A DNA stretch of 64,000 bases from Diploscapter coronatus (taxonomy: Eukaryota; Nematoda; Chromadorea; Rhabditida; Rhabditidae), in assembly GCA_964036155.1 (NCBI GenBank), contig OZ038423.1, forward strand, positions 22,273,249-22,337,248. The letters run 5' to 3'. A program made the translations under genes and the position numbers. The notes below the pieces were generated by a model, which made no database searches, had not been told where the DNA came from, and was given only the letters and a program-made list of their open reading frames with translations. Of the stretch, positions 1-14,800 are shown piece by piece (within the stretch, counting starts at the first letter, position 1; every line of letters starts with the position of its first letter).

Positions 1-800
1 TGCGGGGACGCCCGGTCCTATTGTTCTTCAAAAGTCGTTTTTCCCCTCGCAAAAATTCGCTGTTTTACCATCTTCAGGCACAACTTATTTCCCAGGGGCC
101 TAATTCGAAAATTGCTTTTTTTTCTTTCTTATTTTCGAGTCATGCCAGAATTTTGAAGGTGCGCTTATTTTTCGCAAAAATTCGGCAAATATGTATATGA
201 AAAAATAATAATATTGAGATTTTAGCCATACCAAAAATTATTGTAACTTGCTTTGCGACGTAGTTATGGTTAAAGATGTGGTGATAAAAATGGATAAAGT
301 TTGTCTTTTTATCGCGTCCCTTATTTCTATCGCGTGATTATCAGTGATTAGATAAAGAACTGATGGCATCTTTTTATGAATTAAAGATGCACCCATTATG
401 CCATTCATTCATCACTTTGTTAAACAACGTCAATGATAAGGAATTTCTGAATAATCTTTTTCGATAAAATTTATGAATCTTTCAAGGTTTGCCCACCTTT
501 GCGCGGGGGATCATTTGATAGGAATGCAAATATTATCGAAAGTTCATATGGCCATAACATTCCGTAGCAATAAAATTATGAAATTCTCGAATATGCGGGA
601 GTTCAATGACAAACTCGTTACTGTATGTTTCGAACTTTCTTTAAACTTTGCTGATGATCCTGACGATAGTTTAGTGCTTCGACGGTTATAATATCAAATT
701 ATGAATTTAAAATCTTTATGCTCTGATGATGATGATGAAACATACAATAAATTATCTTTCATTGAAGATAACTCATTTCAGAAAGATTCCACCTAACCTT
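1..800. other. No supported gene; GATA-rich stretch
   Basis: I see no exon I can defend here. A 72-codon ORF on the plus strand (473-691) has no recognisable motif and no clear splice context. Between about 260 and 375 several GATAA/TTATC cores cluster, the kind of site bound by GATA factors, but the sequence is AT-rich enough for these to occur by chance. The first ~100 bases are somewhat GC-richer and could be the tail of an exon cut by the window edge. Confidence 0.3.
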
Positions 801-1014
801 TGACTCCTCTTGAGACTTCCATCTTGATTGACCAGATACGGCTGTTCGACTCCGAATTGTTCGTAGTCGATGTGCATTCGCATCGGACAGCCACTGTAGC
901 CGTCATTTCGAAACCCGATGAACTCGCTCATTCTAGGAAAAATAAACTTGTTATCGAATTCGTAGAGCTCTATCACTTTATCGAAATAATAAAGATCAGT
1001 ATCATTCGACAATG
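801..1014 (-). CDS. Internal exon of an unrecognised gene
   Basis: On the minus strand a TTTTTCAG acceptor near 1015-1022 opens an uninterrupted frame that ends at a GTTAGG donor near 800. It encodes about 71 residues rich in Asp, Tyr and Phe, including SGCPMRMHIDYEQFG and QPYLVNQDGSLKRSQ. The composition and both splice sites look like a real exon. I could not find its partner exons with confidence on either side and do not recognise the family. It could also be a lone gene fragment. Confidence 0.35.
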
Positions 1015-1997
1015 CTGAAAAATAAAAATTAAAAAAAAAAACGATAAAATTGAAGTAGATCGCAAATAATCAGATCCAGAAAAAATGCATACTTCAGAAA
1101 CATTATGCGACAAATACTACAAGCCCTGCAATTATCTCTTCAAGCGGATAAATAAGAAAACAAAGAAACCAATTTTAAAGATTCAAACATCAATAGCTGC
1201 TGGGTAAATTCGTTGAGCGTAAATGCTCATGTGTATTATGCGCAATAACATAATAATTCGGAGGTTTCTGGCTCGCGAGATATCAATCATTTCGAGAATT
1301 ATACGAGCTTACTCATGCTACAATGAGTTAGAAGTTAATGAAGTTTAGAACCCCAAGGAAAAATAGGTGGAACTCATTTAGATTAAGGTTTTATATGGAT
1401 GCACGAATTATTTTGAATTATAACAATCGGTTCCAGATCATTATGGCTCATTAAAAAGTTCATTTACTTCAAAACCGAGGTTTCACTTCATCTTAATCAC
1501 GACTTTTTCCGCGATTATCGATAATTCTTTCGAGAATGAATGATATAAATAGAATCTAGGATCTGAGTACAAAACAAAGAACATAAGGCATAAACTCATT
1601 AAGTTCATGGGTTTCATGGTGAAAGGGAAAAGAAACTGGGCAAATCCAAGGAAGGCGGAGTTCTACTTTGGAATTCTCCATCATCCAAGCTATGTCTCAG
1701 TTGCCAATAACCAGTTGTGGCAGCACATAAAGAAGCGGATCTACTCACTTATGCTTTGGAAGTTGGATTGACAATTGGATGGGAACGAATGGATTATCGT
1801 CGGCAACTTTCAATTCCTTGAAAGGTGAACAATTGCGAGATAAATTGAGTATGTTTAACTGAACAAAGTCATCGATGATAAGTTTAAAAGTAAAACAAAT
1901 TTATTTCACGCAAAAATATCCCGAATGAGCAGAAATTCAACACACCGATAAATTATGTAAATGATGAAGGCGAAGTTCAGCCATAGCAAGTAGACCG
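1015..1997. other. Intergenic, nothing supported
   Basis: AT-rich sequence without a splice-consistent gene model. A 54-codon plus-strand reading frame beginning near 1613 ends in a stop and shows no motif, signal peptide or splice sites, so I do not call it. Confidence 0.4.
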
Positions 1998-3371
1998 TCA
2001 CTTTAGCAAAAAAGCGACGCCGAAGGTGATCAGCAGGAGAAGCGGCCAGCTGAACAAGCTTGTGGTGGAGTTGCAACGGTCACCTAAATTAAACAATGTG
2101 ATAGAACCATGCAACAAACGTAAAATTATAACGCATGGCAAACCTTGACAGAAGCATCTTGTCATTCGAGCCTTGGTAGCGAGATCACGCTTGGTACGCA
2201 AGTAAGGGGGGTCGAAACTGTTTGGGGCAGTGTTGTAGACAGTTAGATTGGTTTCAGACCACGTACAACCACCGACCTTGAACGGGGCATATGAAGAACA
2301 GCCTCTCTCCATATAGTATCTGCCTGAAAGCCATTTTCTTCGAGTTTGTCACTAAATAACGGTGAATTTCGATATTACCGAAAAGACGTCCTTCAGTTTT
2401 CGTACAATATACTCCTGTGCACGTATCTTTGTGATTTTTGCCGCAAGAACCATCGCCGTTATAGTCAAGACATGAAATGCATGTTGCTGCCGCATTTGTT
2501 TCACCTAGAGCACTCATATTAATACACGTTAATCATTTTGATATATATAATCAAATAATATGTAATGTTAAACACCTGCTGGATTATCACAATCTGGGTC
2601 TGATTCATCAGTAAAATAAAGATTGCATGCTTTGGGCTGTATAGGATCCAGTGCACAATAACGAATTCCAGCACGCGCCGGTTTGAATCCCGTATTTAAC
2701 CACACTTGTTGTGACGGGATTAAATGAATGGAACAGTTGGCTACCAGTTGGCCAGTTTGATTATTATCAAACTGTACAGTTAGATTTGGATTGTTGTTAG
2801 CGATCATAAATGCGCTATGACATCCGCGAACGATTTCATAACGGCCATCTGAATGAATTATTACAATTGTTAATGGTGAAATTTGGCATTAAAAAGTTGG
2901 AACACATCTCTTTACAACTTCGTAACTATAACTATTATTGAGAATAAATAAACCCATCTATTTGAAATTTAAATTAAAAGAGTCTTAAAATTTAAATATC
3001 TAATTAAAAATATTTAAGCATATTCCATTCGATATTATGAATGGGCAGAAATAATGTATAGGTAGATATTTTAAAACTAATTTAATAAATTATTTACTCA
3101 GCGGAATTATAAGTTCAAAACACGGCGAATCGCAATTAAGATCTTCACCATCTTCCTCGCTAGGAGATGACGCACATCTAAAAGGATAAAATAAGCAATA
3201 ATAGCAAAATCATGTTAGCCTTGATGTCAAGTTAAGCCCTTGCGGTTTTACAGGTAAACCTGTCGCTGCCCAATTATTGCCGGATAAACCAGGACTAGCA
3301 CAGAAATAGCATTTAGACAGACCAGATACAAATGGAAGAATAATTGACAGAAGAGCTAATAATAGCAACAT
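1998..3371 (-). CDS. Secreted Ly6/ET-module protein, GPI-anchored
   Basis: Six exons at about 3260-3371, 3098-3177, 2576-2848, 2379-2504, 2144-2323 and 1998-2083. The start gives a strong signal peptide (MLLLLALLSIILPFVSG) followed by the cysteine pair CYFC. Two cysteine-rich modules follow. The second runs from CISCLDYNGDGSC through TCTGVYCTK and ERGC to RCFCQGDRCNS, the spacing and terminal Cys-Asn of Ly6/uPAR-like and nematode ET modules. The last 20 residues are hydrophobic after a small-residue stretch, as in a GPI-anchor signal. The protein is therefore probably displayed on the outer cell surface. All joins from exon 2 onward are in phase. Exon 1 to exon 2 is one base short, so that boundary is uncertain. 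Ligand and role are unknown. Confidence 0.78.
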
Positions 3372-3759
3372 TTCAAACAAGTATTCCTAAATTAATAAAA
3401 TAACCAATATTAAAAAATTTTAAAAACCAATAATCCAAAATTGAGGTTGAATCAAATTCATATCGCCAGACATAATGATCTTTCCTTATATGCACAAGCT
3501 CAATTCAAACAATGACTCTATCGTTTTTACGACTTCGAATTGCGTTAGCAAAGCGACATTCTTCGCGATTTCGCAAATTTGCAAGTTTTTTCTTCGGTTT
3601 AGAACATTTTTCATAACTTTATTTAAAAAATTCGAAAATCAACAATGAAAATCAACGATGAATCAATATTTCATAAAATTATCTGAAAAGGAAGTACCGT
3701 AATAATCTAGAAACCCTATATATTTCAGGGTTATTACAGTAACATCTCCTACAGATTCT
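3372..3759. other. Intergenic spacer
   Basis: About 390 bp between the start of the Ly6-like gene and the stop of deoxyhypusine synthase, both read leftwards. It should contain the promoter of the former and the 3' UTR of the latter. I see no further gene. Confidence 0.5.
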
Positions 3760-6670
<2,911 letters not shown>

Positions 6671-6850
6671 CGAGATTGCTGAAAAATGATAAATTATCAG
6701 TAAGAGGGTAAAGAGTAACAAATTTCAAGTGGTTGTGTAAAATTGTGAGAGCATGAAAAAACGTTGTGCAATTTTACTCAAACAATTACGGTATATTCTC
6801 TGAAGCATAACAGCACTTTCAAATAAAATAAAGTTCAATTTCGATAAAAA

Positions 6851-6856
6851 TTTATT
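6851..6856 (-). terminator. Polyadenylation signal AATAAA for glyoxalase II
   Basis: On the minus strand AATAAA lies about 110 bases past the glyoxalase II stop and about 170 bases before the acceptor that precedes the deoxyhypusine synthase start. This order (stop, poly(A) signal, short gap, acceptor, next ATG) is what a nematode operon boundary looks like. The hexamer alone is weak evidence in AT-rich DNA. Confidence 0.45.
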
Positions 6857-6965
6857 CAAGATTGCTTCCAACAAATGCAATCATATCACAGCATATTTCT
6901 ACCATCTAAAACTACTCAAAGTGAAGCTAAATACTTCCATAGAATGCCACAATTTTGGAGGTATT

Positions 6966-8561
6966 TTACATTTTCGGTCTGAACGAGTTTTTCGCCTCTC
7001 GCAACTTCGCCATCCCTTCTATTAGATCTGACGTTCCGATGATCTGAAAATAAAAAATAATCAGAAAAATACACATGGAAGGAAAATTTAATCATCGATA
7101 CACTTGATGTATACGAAGTTTTGCATTTTGTCATTCTTAGATAGAATAAAGATAATAAAATTTAATTTTAAAATCCCACTTTTCTGATTTCCTCACTAAC
7201 AGCGACTCTCATGAACGGGTTGATGTCTTTTTCCTCCTGAATCGTCGAGGGCACAGTCGGTCTTTTGGCTGCGTCCATTTTTTTCGACCAGTCCAATTTG
7301 TTTGCGACTATCTGAAAATGATCTTTCGCGAGGAAAAATGAAAGAAAAGATTTACCTGATTTCCAGGTTCTATGTAATGGGCGAACTTCAGATTACTCGT
7401 CGTATATTCGTGACCGGGATAGACCTGAAAAAACTATTTTAAGAAACAAAGCAGACGTTCGGTATATGATAAGGAAAATAATTGCAGGGGCAACAAATTT
7501 TGAAATAAAAAATGAAAAGGAGGATAGAAACCTTCGTTTCGAAAGGCAGCGATCCGAGAATTTCGTTGAGGTTCTTGTGCATCTGGTCGGCGGTTCCTGA
7601 GTTGTTGTTTTATAAAAGAGATAAAAATTGAATTTTCGTACCCTCAAAAAATTTCCCGCATCCAGCGACGAAAAGCGTGTCTCCGGTGAACACGGTTTTA
7701 TCGCTTTCGTCCGGGTTTCGAACGAAATAACAAATGTGGCCTTTCGTGTGGCAGGGAGTCGAGAAGCAGCGGATCTGAAAGAGTAGATTTGGATTGAAGA
7801 TTCATTATTTAGGACATTTCGGTAATTTTTCAAAATACTTTTTTTCCAAGTAAGTTTCAAAGAATTCATATTTACTTTATCCAGTTGCAAAATTGTCGTT
7901 AATCCAGATTTCAGTACAGATTATCAAAACAAAAATGAAGCAAAAGAAAATGAGACCTTGAGTCCAGCAGTGTCGATGTTTTCCTCATGTTTTACCAGGT
8001 GTGTCATGTGCTCGATTCGCGCATCGCCTCCGTAAATGGGCATCTGCTTCTCGTTCGGCACCAGTTTCCTCAGATCTGGAGTGCCGCCTGCATGGTCCCA
8101 ATGATGGTGAGTGATCAGGGCGCCAACAACTTTCAACTGAAAGAAGAAAGCGAAGTTTTAACATATTTTTATAGAAGAAATATATTTCGTAGACTATTAA
8201 TAATTGGTCGCAAACTTAGATATTGAAAAACTAATAGGTGGATGTTTTTGCCAACAAATAAAACAAAAATTAAGAATTGGAGCTCTGGGCCTATGCCTAA
8301 AAATATCGAATCCGAAAATTCAAGATCTGTGAAAAAGTAATCTTTATTTTTCGGACTATTTCAGAAAAAGAATGAAAAATCGAACCCCTTTGTTGCTGCA
8401 CTCGTTGAGAATTTTTTGTGGCTCAACCGGATCGACGATCAAAGCCTCTTTTGTCCTCTCATTCGAAATTATGTACCTGAAAATAAAAAATAAATAAAAT
8501 CATTTTTTTTTAAATACATGTAATTGTCCTCCAGAGCTGGCACGGGCTCGACGTGGACCAT
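6966..8561 (-). CDS. Hydroxyacylglutathione hydrolase (glyoxalase II)
   Basis: Hydrolyses S-D-lactoylglutathione to D-lactate and glutathione, completing methylglyoxal detoxification. Eight exons (about 8518-8561, 8386-8476, 7957-8136, 7642-7774, 7532-7596, 7356-7424, 7180-7311, 6966-7043) join in phase to about 263 residues, matching the cytosolic form of the enzyme. The metallo-beta-lactamase metal motif [10 protein letters not shown] is near residue 54. [12 protein letters not shown] and [17 protein letters not shown] supply further metal and substrate residues, and VYPGHEYT the last metal histidine. The start was chosen because [17 protein letters not shown] matches the family N-terminus and lies directly after a TTTCGCAG acceptor, so a leader may be trans-spliced there. 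No mitochondrial presequence is visible. The start is 240 bp from the divergent Pol-theta-like gene. Confidence 0.95.
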
Positions 8562-8801
8562 CCTGCGAAAGTTTCGGACGAAAATTCGACTAAAAATAAA
8601 ATTTTATTTTTCGGGGAAAAATTGCAATATCGAATCTTTTTTTCAGGGAACTATAAATTCAAAATAGCGAAACTTTGAATGAGGTAATCATCATTCGAAT
8701 GAACAAAGCAGTTTCCAACCCATTTTTGTATTTTTCGAAAATCATATTTTATCAAATTTTGTAACACTGACCCAATTTGAAGCCGAAACGACAGCGAAAA
8801 C
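8562..8801. promoter_or_regulatory. Bidirectional promoter region
   Basis: Only about 240 bp separate the start of glyoxalase II (minus) from the start of the Pol-theta-like gene (plus). Both promoters must lie here or overlap the first exons. I see no clear TATA box. Several TTTTTCG/CGAAAA runs are present but not specific. Confidence 0.5.
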
Positions 8802-11800
8802 ATGCGAAACTTACTTGAGTTTCAAATCAAAAGCCGGATTTCGTCGGCCGAAAACAAACACTCGATTGCGAATGGAGCATACTTTCAGCGCGGGTGCGCG
8901 AAAATCGTGACTTTTGAAGCGATTTTTAAAAAGTTAATTTTGAGCTGCTCGAATGTGATGCAAATCGAGGGCTGCCTGTCGCAGTTACCGCCGGAAATTC
9001 CTCAGCGGTATCGGGAAATTGTGAGTGTTTGAGATTTTTCGGATTTTACTTCTATTTCTGACATTTTTGTCGATAAGCCTCGCAAATTGCAATTTCACAA
9101 GCCATCTACCACAGCAAGAATCTAAAACGTTCTTGCTTTATTTTCAGAGATGTAAATTTGAAGTTTCAGGGCGTTTCTGCCCTGTACAGTTGGCAAAACA
9201 GCCTGCTGCTCGATCTGAAGCAGTGGAATCGAAACTATCTGATCACCACGCCGCCCAACACCGGAAAATCACTCGTCGCTGATCTTCTGGGTGCGATCTT
9301 CCTCAAAATTACATGGCTAAATTTTCTCCGAGTTCTTTTCAAAAATGACCAAATTTATCATTTTTTCAAAGTCAAAATTTAATGACTTTTTCAAAAGTTA
9401 TCTTAAAAATCAGCATTCCACTATGTGTCCCAGCCGAGGAAGGTGTGCATCGTCCATTCGTCCTTCACTCTCGCCAAATCGCGATTCCGCTTTCTCGAGG
9501 TCAACATTTTATTTTTTATTTTATGAAAGATTTTTCAGCCACTCTGGTTCAAGTCAGGGAAGAAACTAGTAGGATTTTTCGAGCAGCATCTGAGGCCTCT
9601 AGGTATTTTTCGACCTTGCAATTTTTTGATAAGCTGTTTTTCAGACGATGATTGGGACGGAGCCGTTCTCGTGATAGAACAAATGAATCTGCTCTTTAAT
9701 GAGATGGTCGCCAACAGGTCACTCTCCAAAATCGGTATTTTTATTCTTTTTTCAAATTGCTGATTTTCATTCTAAAACTTGTGCACTAGAATGAAATTGA
9801 TTCAAAATGTCAAAGAATATTTTTCATGTAGACTTCTTTTACCTCAGATTTACAGAGAACATGAGATTTGATTCGAATGTGCGTCGATTATAAGAAAAAG
9901 GTTTCATTTCAGGCCTGATCATCATCCATGAATTCCATTCGTTCTACGACCGTTCCAAAGGTGCAGAGTATGAATGTTTCCTGACCAAGCTTAAGTTTTA
10001 CAACAGCAGGTAAGTTTTTTTGTAAACTGCGACAAGTTTTGAAATTTTTTAAATAGAAGTTACAGAATATCTTTAAAATTTTCTCGCATTTTTGGTAAGT
10101 TTGATTTCAGAAATCCTCAGAACCAAGTAAGGATAGTCTGCTTCGGAAATTACGTTCCAAAATCGAAGGAATTGGTTGAATGGTTGGATGCTGAGGTAAG
10201 AGGAAAAAATCTTTCAATATAAAATCATTCGAATAAGAAATAGCAAGTGGCTATTTTGTACATTTACTATGTTCACTTGAAGTCTGTTTCAGCTGTACCT
10301 GATGGAAACCTACAAGAAGAACATTCATCGATGGGTCTATTTCCGAGATGAAAACTCCGTGTACAACATGAAAACTCAACGAGTCGTACGATACCTGGAC
10401 AAATTGCCACCTGATCCTCAGGGAGGAGTCATACGGTTGGTTTTTTTCTCTTGGTGGAAATGTCTTATCTGGTTATTAATCAACGTGTATATGAGAATTA
10501 CTTTTCTTATCACTATTCTTAAAACCCATCAAATAAAAGATTGTTTATCTTTATTTGAAAATAACAACCGTTCCAAATCAGATAAGTTAATTTAGAAATT
10601 GGTTTACGTGGTAATGAAATTGAGCTTCCAACAAATTCGAGAAAAACACAAATTTCCTCGAAACAACACGACTGTATCAATCTTTGATCAATTTGGTTAA
10701 TTTCCAGACTAGCTCTGGAAAGCATCAATTCTGGCGGTCAGGTCATCATATACACTGCGTCAAATCACGAGGCGAACAAGGTTAGGATATTCGAGAAATA
10801 AGAAAAAAAACTTTATTCAGATGGCAAAACTATTCACGACGGAATTCGCGAATTTGCACAGCACGAAAAAGTCTCAGTACTCGGCCGAACTCGAGAAACG
10901 GATGGAAGCTCTCAGGGAACTCAGGGTTCGTTATTTTGAAAAAATTACGGTATGATAGTTCTATTATTCATTATGATTTTCTATGAATCGAGATTTTGAT
11001 CATACTTATCCAACTCATAGAGTTTTTATGTGGACATTTTAGAGTTTTAGATTTTATTCGATTTGTCCAGTGTCTATTTTTTGAATGATTTGCGATATTT
11101 GTATCGTCTTTCAGATTTCTGAGATATTAAAATGAACCGAAATTTTAGGACAGTTGCGCCAGGCGACTTTTGAAATGGGACCGAATGCTCGTCAAAACGA
11201 TGGCATACGGCATTGGAGTCTATCATACGGGTGTGATTTTTGAAAATATTTTTTTGCTGAGAAAAAACTTCAGGTCTAACCCAGATCGAGCGAGACGTCG
11301 TCGAGAAAGCCTTCAGAGATGACTCGCTCATTCTGCTCATTACAACAAATCAATCTTCGAGTAGGTTTCACAATTTCTAGCATTTTTAGGGTGGAAGATC
11401 GCCTATTTTGAGTTAAAAAACTTAGAAAAGATACTTTTGAAGTTTTCTTTCGTGTAACATGAAAACAAGACAAAATAATAGTATAATACCCTAATAACAT
11501 TAGCCGTGATTTAAAAACTCTTTGAAGCATGCTGATTTTTTGAAATAGCTCTTACATTAGATTGGGTTTTTTTTTCAAATAATGAAAGGTTCAGATCTGA
11601 AATTGGCATCAGCACGAGTGCTGATCGTTCCGTCAATGACGGGGGAGAACGCAATCACTCGCCACACTCTTCTTCAAATCGGTGCGCGCTGTACGAAAGT
11701 CGTCGATGAACAATATGGTAGGGTAAATTTTTTAAATTTGCTGTTTCATGTTTCATTAAAATTCGCTTAACTTTTCTGACATTCATATTCAGGGGAAACA

Positions 11801-14800
11801 TTTATTGGAATTCGGTCTTTCATTGGCTAGATCAGGGAAAACATTTTAAATCTTGTCATAGGCAAAATTACATGCTCACGAATAGAAGATTATTGGTGTA
11901 GCGGTCATAATCAGGTAGTGCTAGTGAATGTGAACTTCAATTTCCCCTATCGTGCGCCTTTCTCATATCCTCCATCATCTTCAGCTGCTCTGCCTGCACC
12001 TGCATCACCAGTCTGCGTCGCTCGTTATCAGCCTCGTTTTGCATTCGCCTCATCTGGTCCGCTTCTTGACCGATCATTTCCAATCTCGCTTGTCTAGCCA
12101 TGCTTTCAGCATCCTAATTTTTTATTCTCATATTTTAATGCGCTTATGGAAAACGATTTCTATTGCAAGAAAAAGATCATCTTGTTTTCATAATGCTATC
12201 TTCATGCAACATGAATGAGTTTTACGAAAAGAAAAAGTTGACTTCATAAAAACCCATACAAAAATGGCGAAATCGTATCTAAGCCCGACAAACTAACGAT
12301 ATCTGTATCTTTAACAATTAGACTATCACATACCGTACGCTGTCCCTGTCGCCTAGTCTCAAACTGTCGAATTCTGTCGTGCATCATCTCTTCTTGCAAT
12401 GCGCGTTCGCGTTCTCTCATCGTTCGATCGCGGGCCTGAAATTTATGATGCAATATCTTACTTTTATAACAACAGTCTTGAGAATGTTTTTTTCTATCAC
12501 AATTTTACGATCGTTTTCGTTTCCGCTTCCGTTTCAGATACAAAAGAGCTGGGTTTTCTAGAAATATCATCAGAAGTGATTCTGTATCCAATATCCAAAA
12601 AAAAAGTCGGTGCAATCAACGTACCGCTGTATTCTCCTGTTGTAGAATTCGCTCTTCCATTCTTTGCTGACGCCTAGCTTCTTCCTGCTGCATTCGCTCT
12701 CTAAAATATAGGCAGAAATTTTTTCTATCGAATATGTCCCTACTCAAATCGTTGTCTTTCCCGTTCTCTTTCGCGACGAAAATCATCTTCCATCTCGCGT
12801 TCCATAGCTTCCCGAGCTTCCTGACGAGCCCTCATGCGTTCTTCTTCAAGTCTCTGTAAAATTTTGCTTTAAAATTTTATAACAATGATCAGAAAAGTGA
12901 AATTCTCTATCTTTGAGGCAGAATTTACGTATTTCAATGTCGAAATCAGGGCCGGGCGGAATTCTAGATTTTGCTTTTCGGAATTCCGCCCGGTTCTGGT
13001 CGAAATTGAAATTTTTCGAATTTTCTCATAGGTAAATTAGTTTCTTGAAAAATTTGCATAGTTTGATTAGCGTTTGTCAATAACTCTTTCAAACTATATG
13101 ATCCTTTCAAGTGAGTAATGTGGACTAGGTTTCCAAGAAGATAAGTCACTTACATCCATGATAGCGCTAAATCAATAGTAATTTGATAGAAATCTGAAAT
13201 GTAAATAGTGAAAGTTTGTCGAAATATCGATCGAACTGTAAAGGCGTAACTTCACTTATGTAGGGCACACTAATGTTACTCACCACCAGAAATTATAGAA
13301 ATTATTCAGTCATGCAAAAGTAATTGAACTTGTTATTTGTTCAACGAAATTGAAATATCGATTAGCAATATGATAGGAAAGCAATCTGAAGAAAATTGAT
13401 GGTTCCAATAGGTTAAATCATGCAGAATATTTGTCAGATTGGATAATTTATTTGAAAAATGGCATTATGCACATAAACCTGATAGCAAGTTTAAAATTTC
13501 AACGAAACGAAATAATTTATTGGGAAATTTTGAAAAATCAAGAAAAATTCAATCATTTTTTCAATTGATAAATGCTCGTATTGGTTAGCGCTTTTCGGTG
13601 CATATCTAAATTTTGCTATTTCAAAAAATCCTCACAACTAACTAAACTACCCATCAACCAATTCGTGGTAGTTCCATTTTCTGACTCGACATTTTTCTTG
13701 ACCGCTTCAGGCAAAGGAATTGAATGTCTCACCATAGCTCCATATAAACCGTACTCTAAAATTGATGCAATTAGAGTGAATTAGGTCATAACTAGGATAA
13801 TTACCCGCCATGATTGTGCTCTTTCCCCACGTCTTTTCGGTTTTGCGCCAGCGAGCGCGACGATTTTGAAACCAGACCTAAAGAAAAATGAAACGTTTAA
13901 ACTTTCGTTTTATGTGAGTTTAAAATTGGATCCTCTGATAATACGATGATACGCAACAGCGTTTTGTGACTATAAAACTCAATAATCTTAAAAGAAATGA
14001 ATGAGTTCACTGGTTACTAAATATTTTTATTCCTTTTCAAGGTTTTTCGAATTTTTTTTATCTATGACGCAAAATCTTCTATTATTTCAATCAGTTGAAC
14101 AATTCAACTTGTGTTACGCGTGAAATGCGCACTCTCTCGCTTTTGACTTTTCGCCAATTGGATTTCCGTCAATTTGCACCTCTCGACTGAAATCGCGCTC
14201 AATGGCCAATCAACACCTCGGCGCTCTACGGCTAAAGTCGAAAAGGAAAGAATAAACCAATTTGAACCGAGACAAATTGGTCAACAAAAGAGCGAACGAA
14301 GAGAAATGCCGTGTCAAAAGCCGTAAAAGCGCAACATCCAACACAAATTAGCAGCCAATTTGCGGAACGAAACAGAAACGTTCTTGCCTGGAAAATGGTG
14401 AATTTTTTAGCGAAATGGGGAAGAAGATGATAATTAAAAATCCTAATGGATGTTAGAAATAGTTTGGTAGAAAGCTAGAAAGCGAAAGTGGATTGGTATT
14501 AATCAGCCAAGTTAATTTTGTAGAAACTAAAAACTCCATCGAGATCAAAATAAAATTAACCGCAATTTATTCACAAAATTTTTAAATATTCACTTCTCAG
14601 TTATTCCAATCTGTTTTCTTTCAGAACGACTTTAGATTTGTATTTATTCAAAATGTAGAGTAACTAAACCTCAAAAAACATTGATACTTAACTGAATCCG
14701 ATCCTCAGATAATCCAGTAGACTCTGACAATTGATTTCTCATTGTCGAATCAGGATAGTGAGCCCCATTAAAACATTCTTCCAAGGCATCAATTTGTTTC

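Noticed and set aside
1613..1771. 54-codon frame beginning MGFMVKGKRNWANPRKAEF
   Set aside because: No recognisable family and no supporting splice sites. It could be a gene remnant but evidence is too thin.
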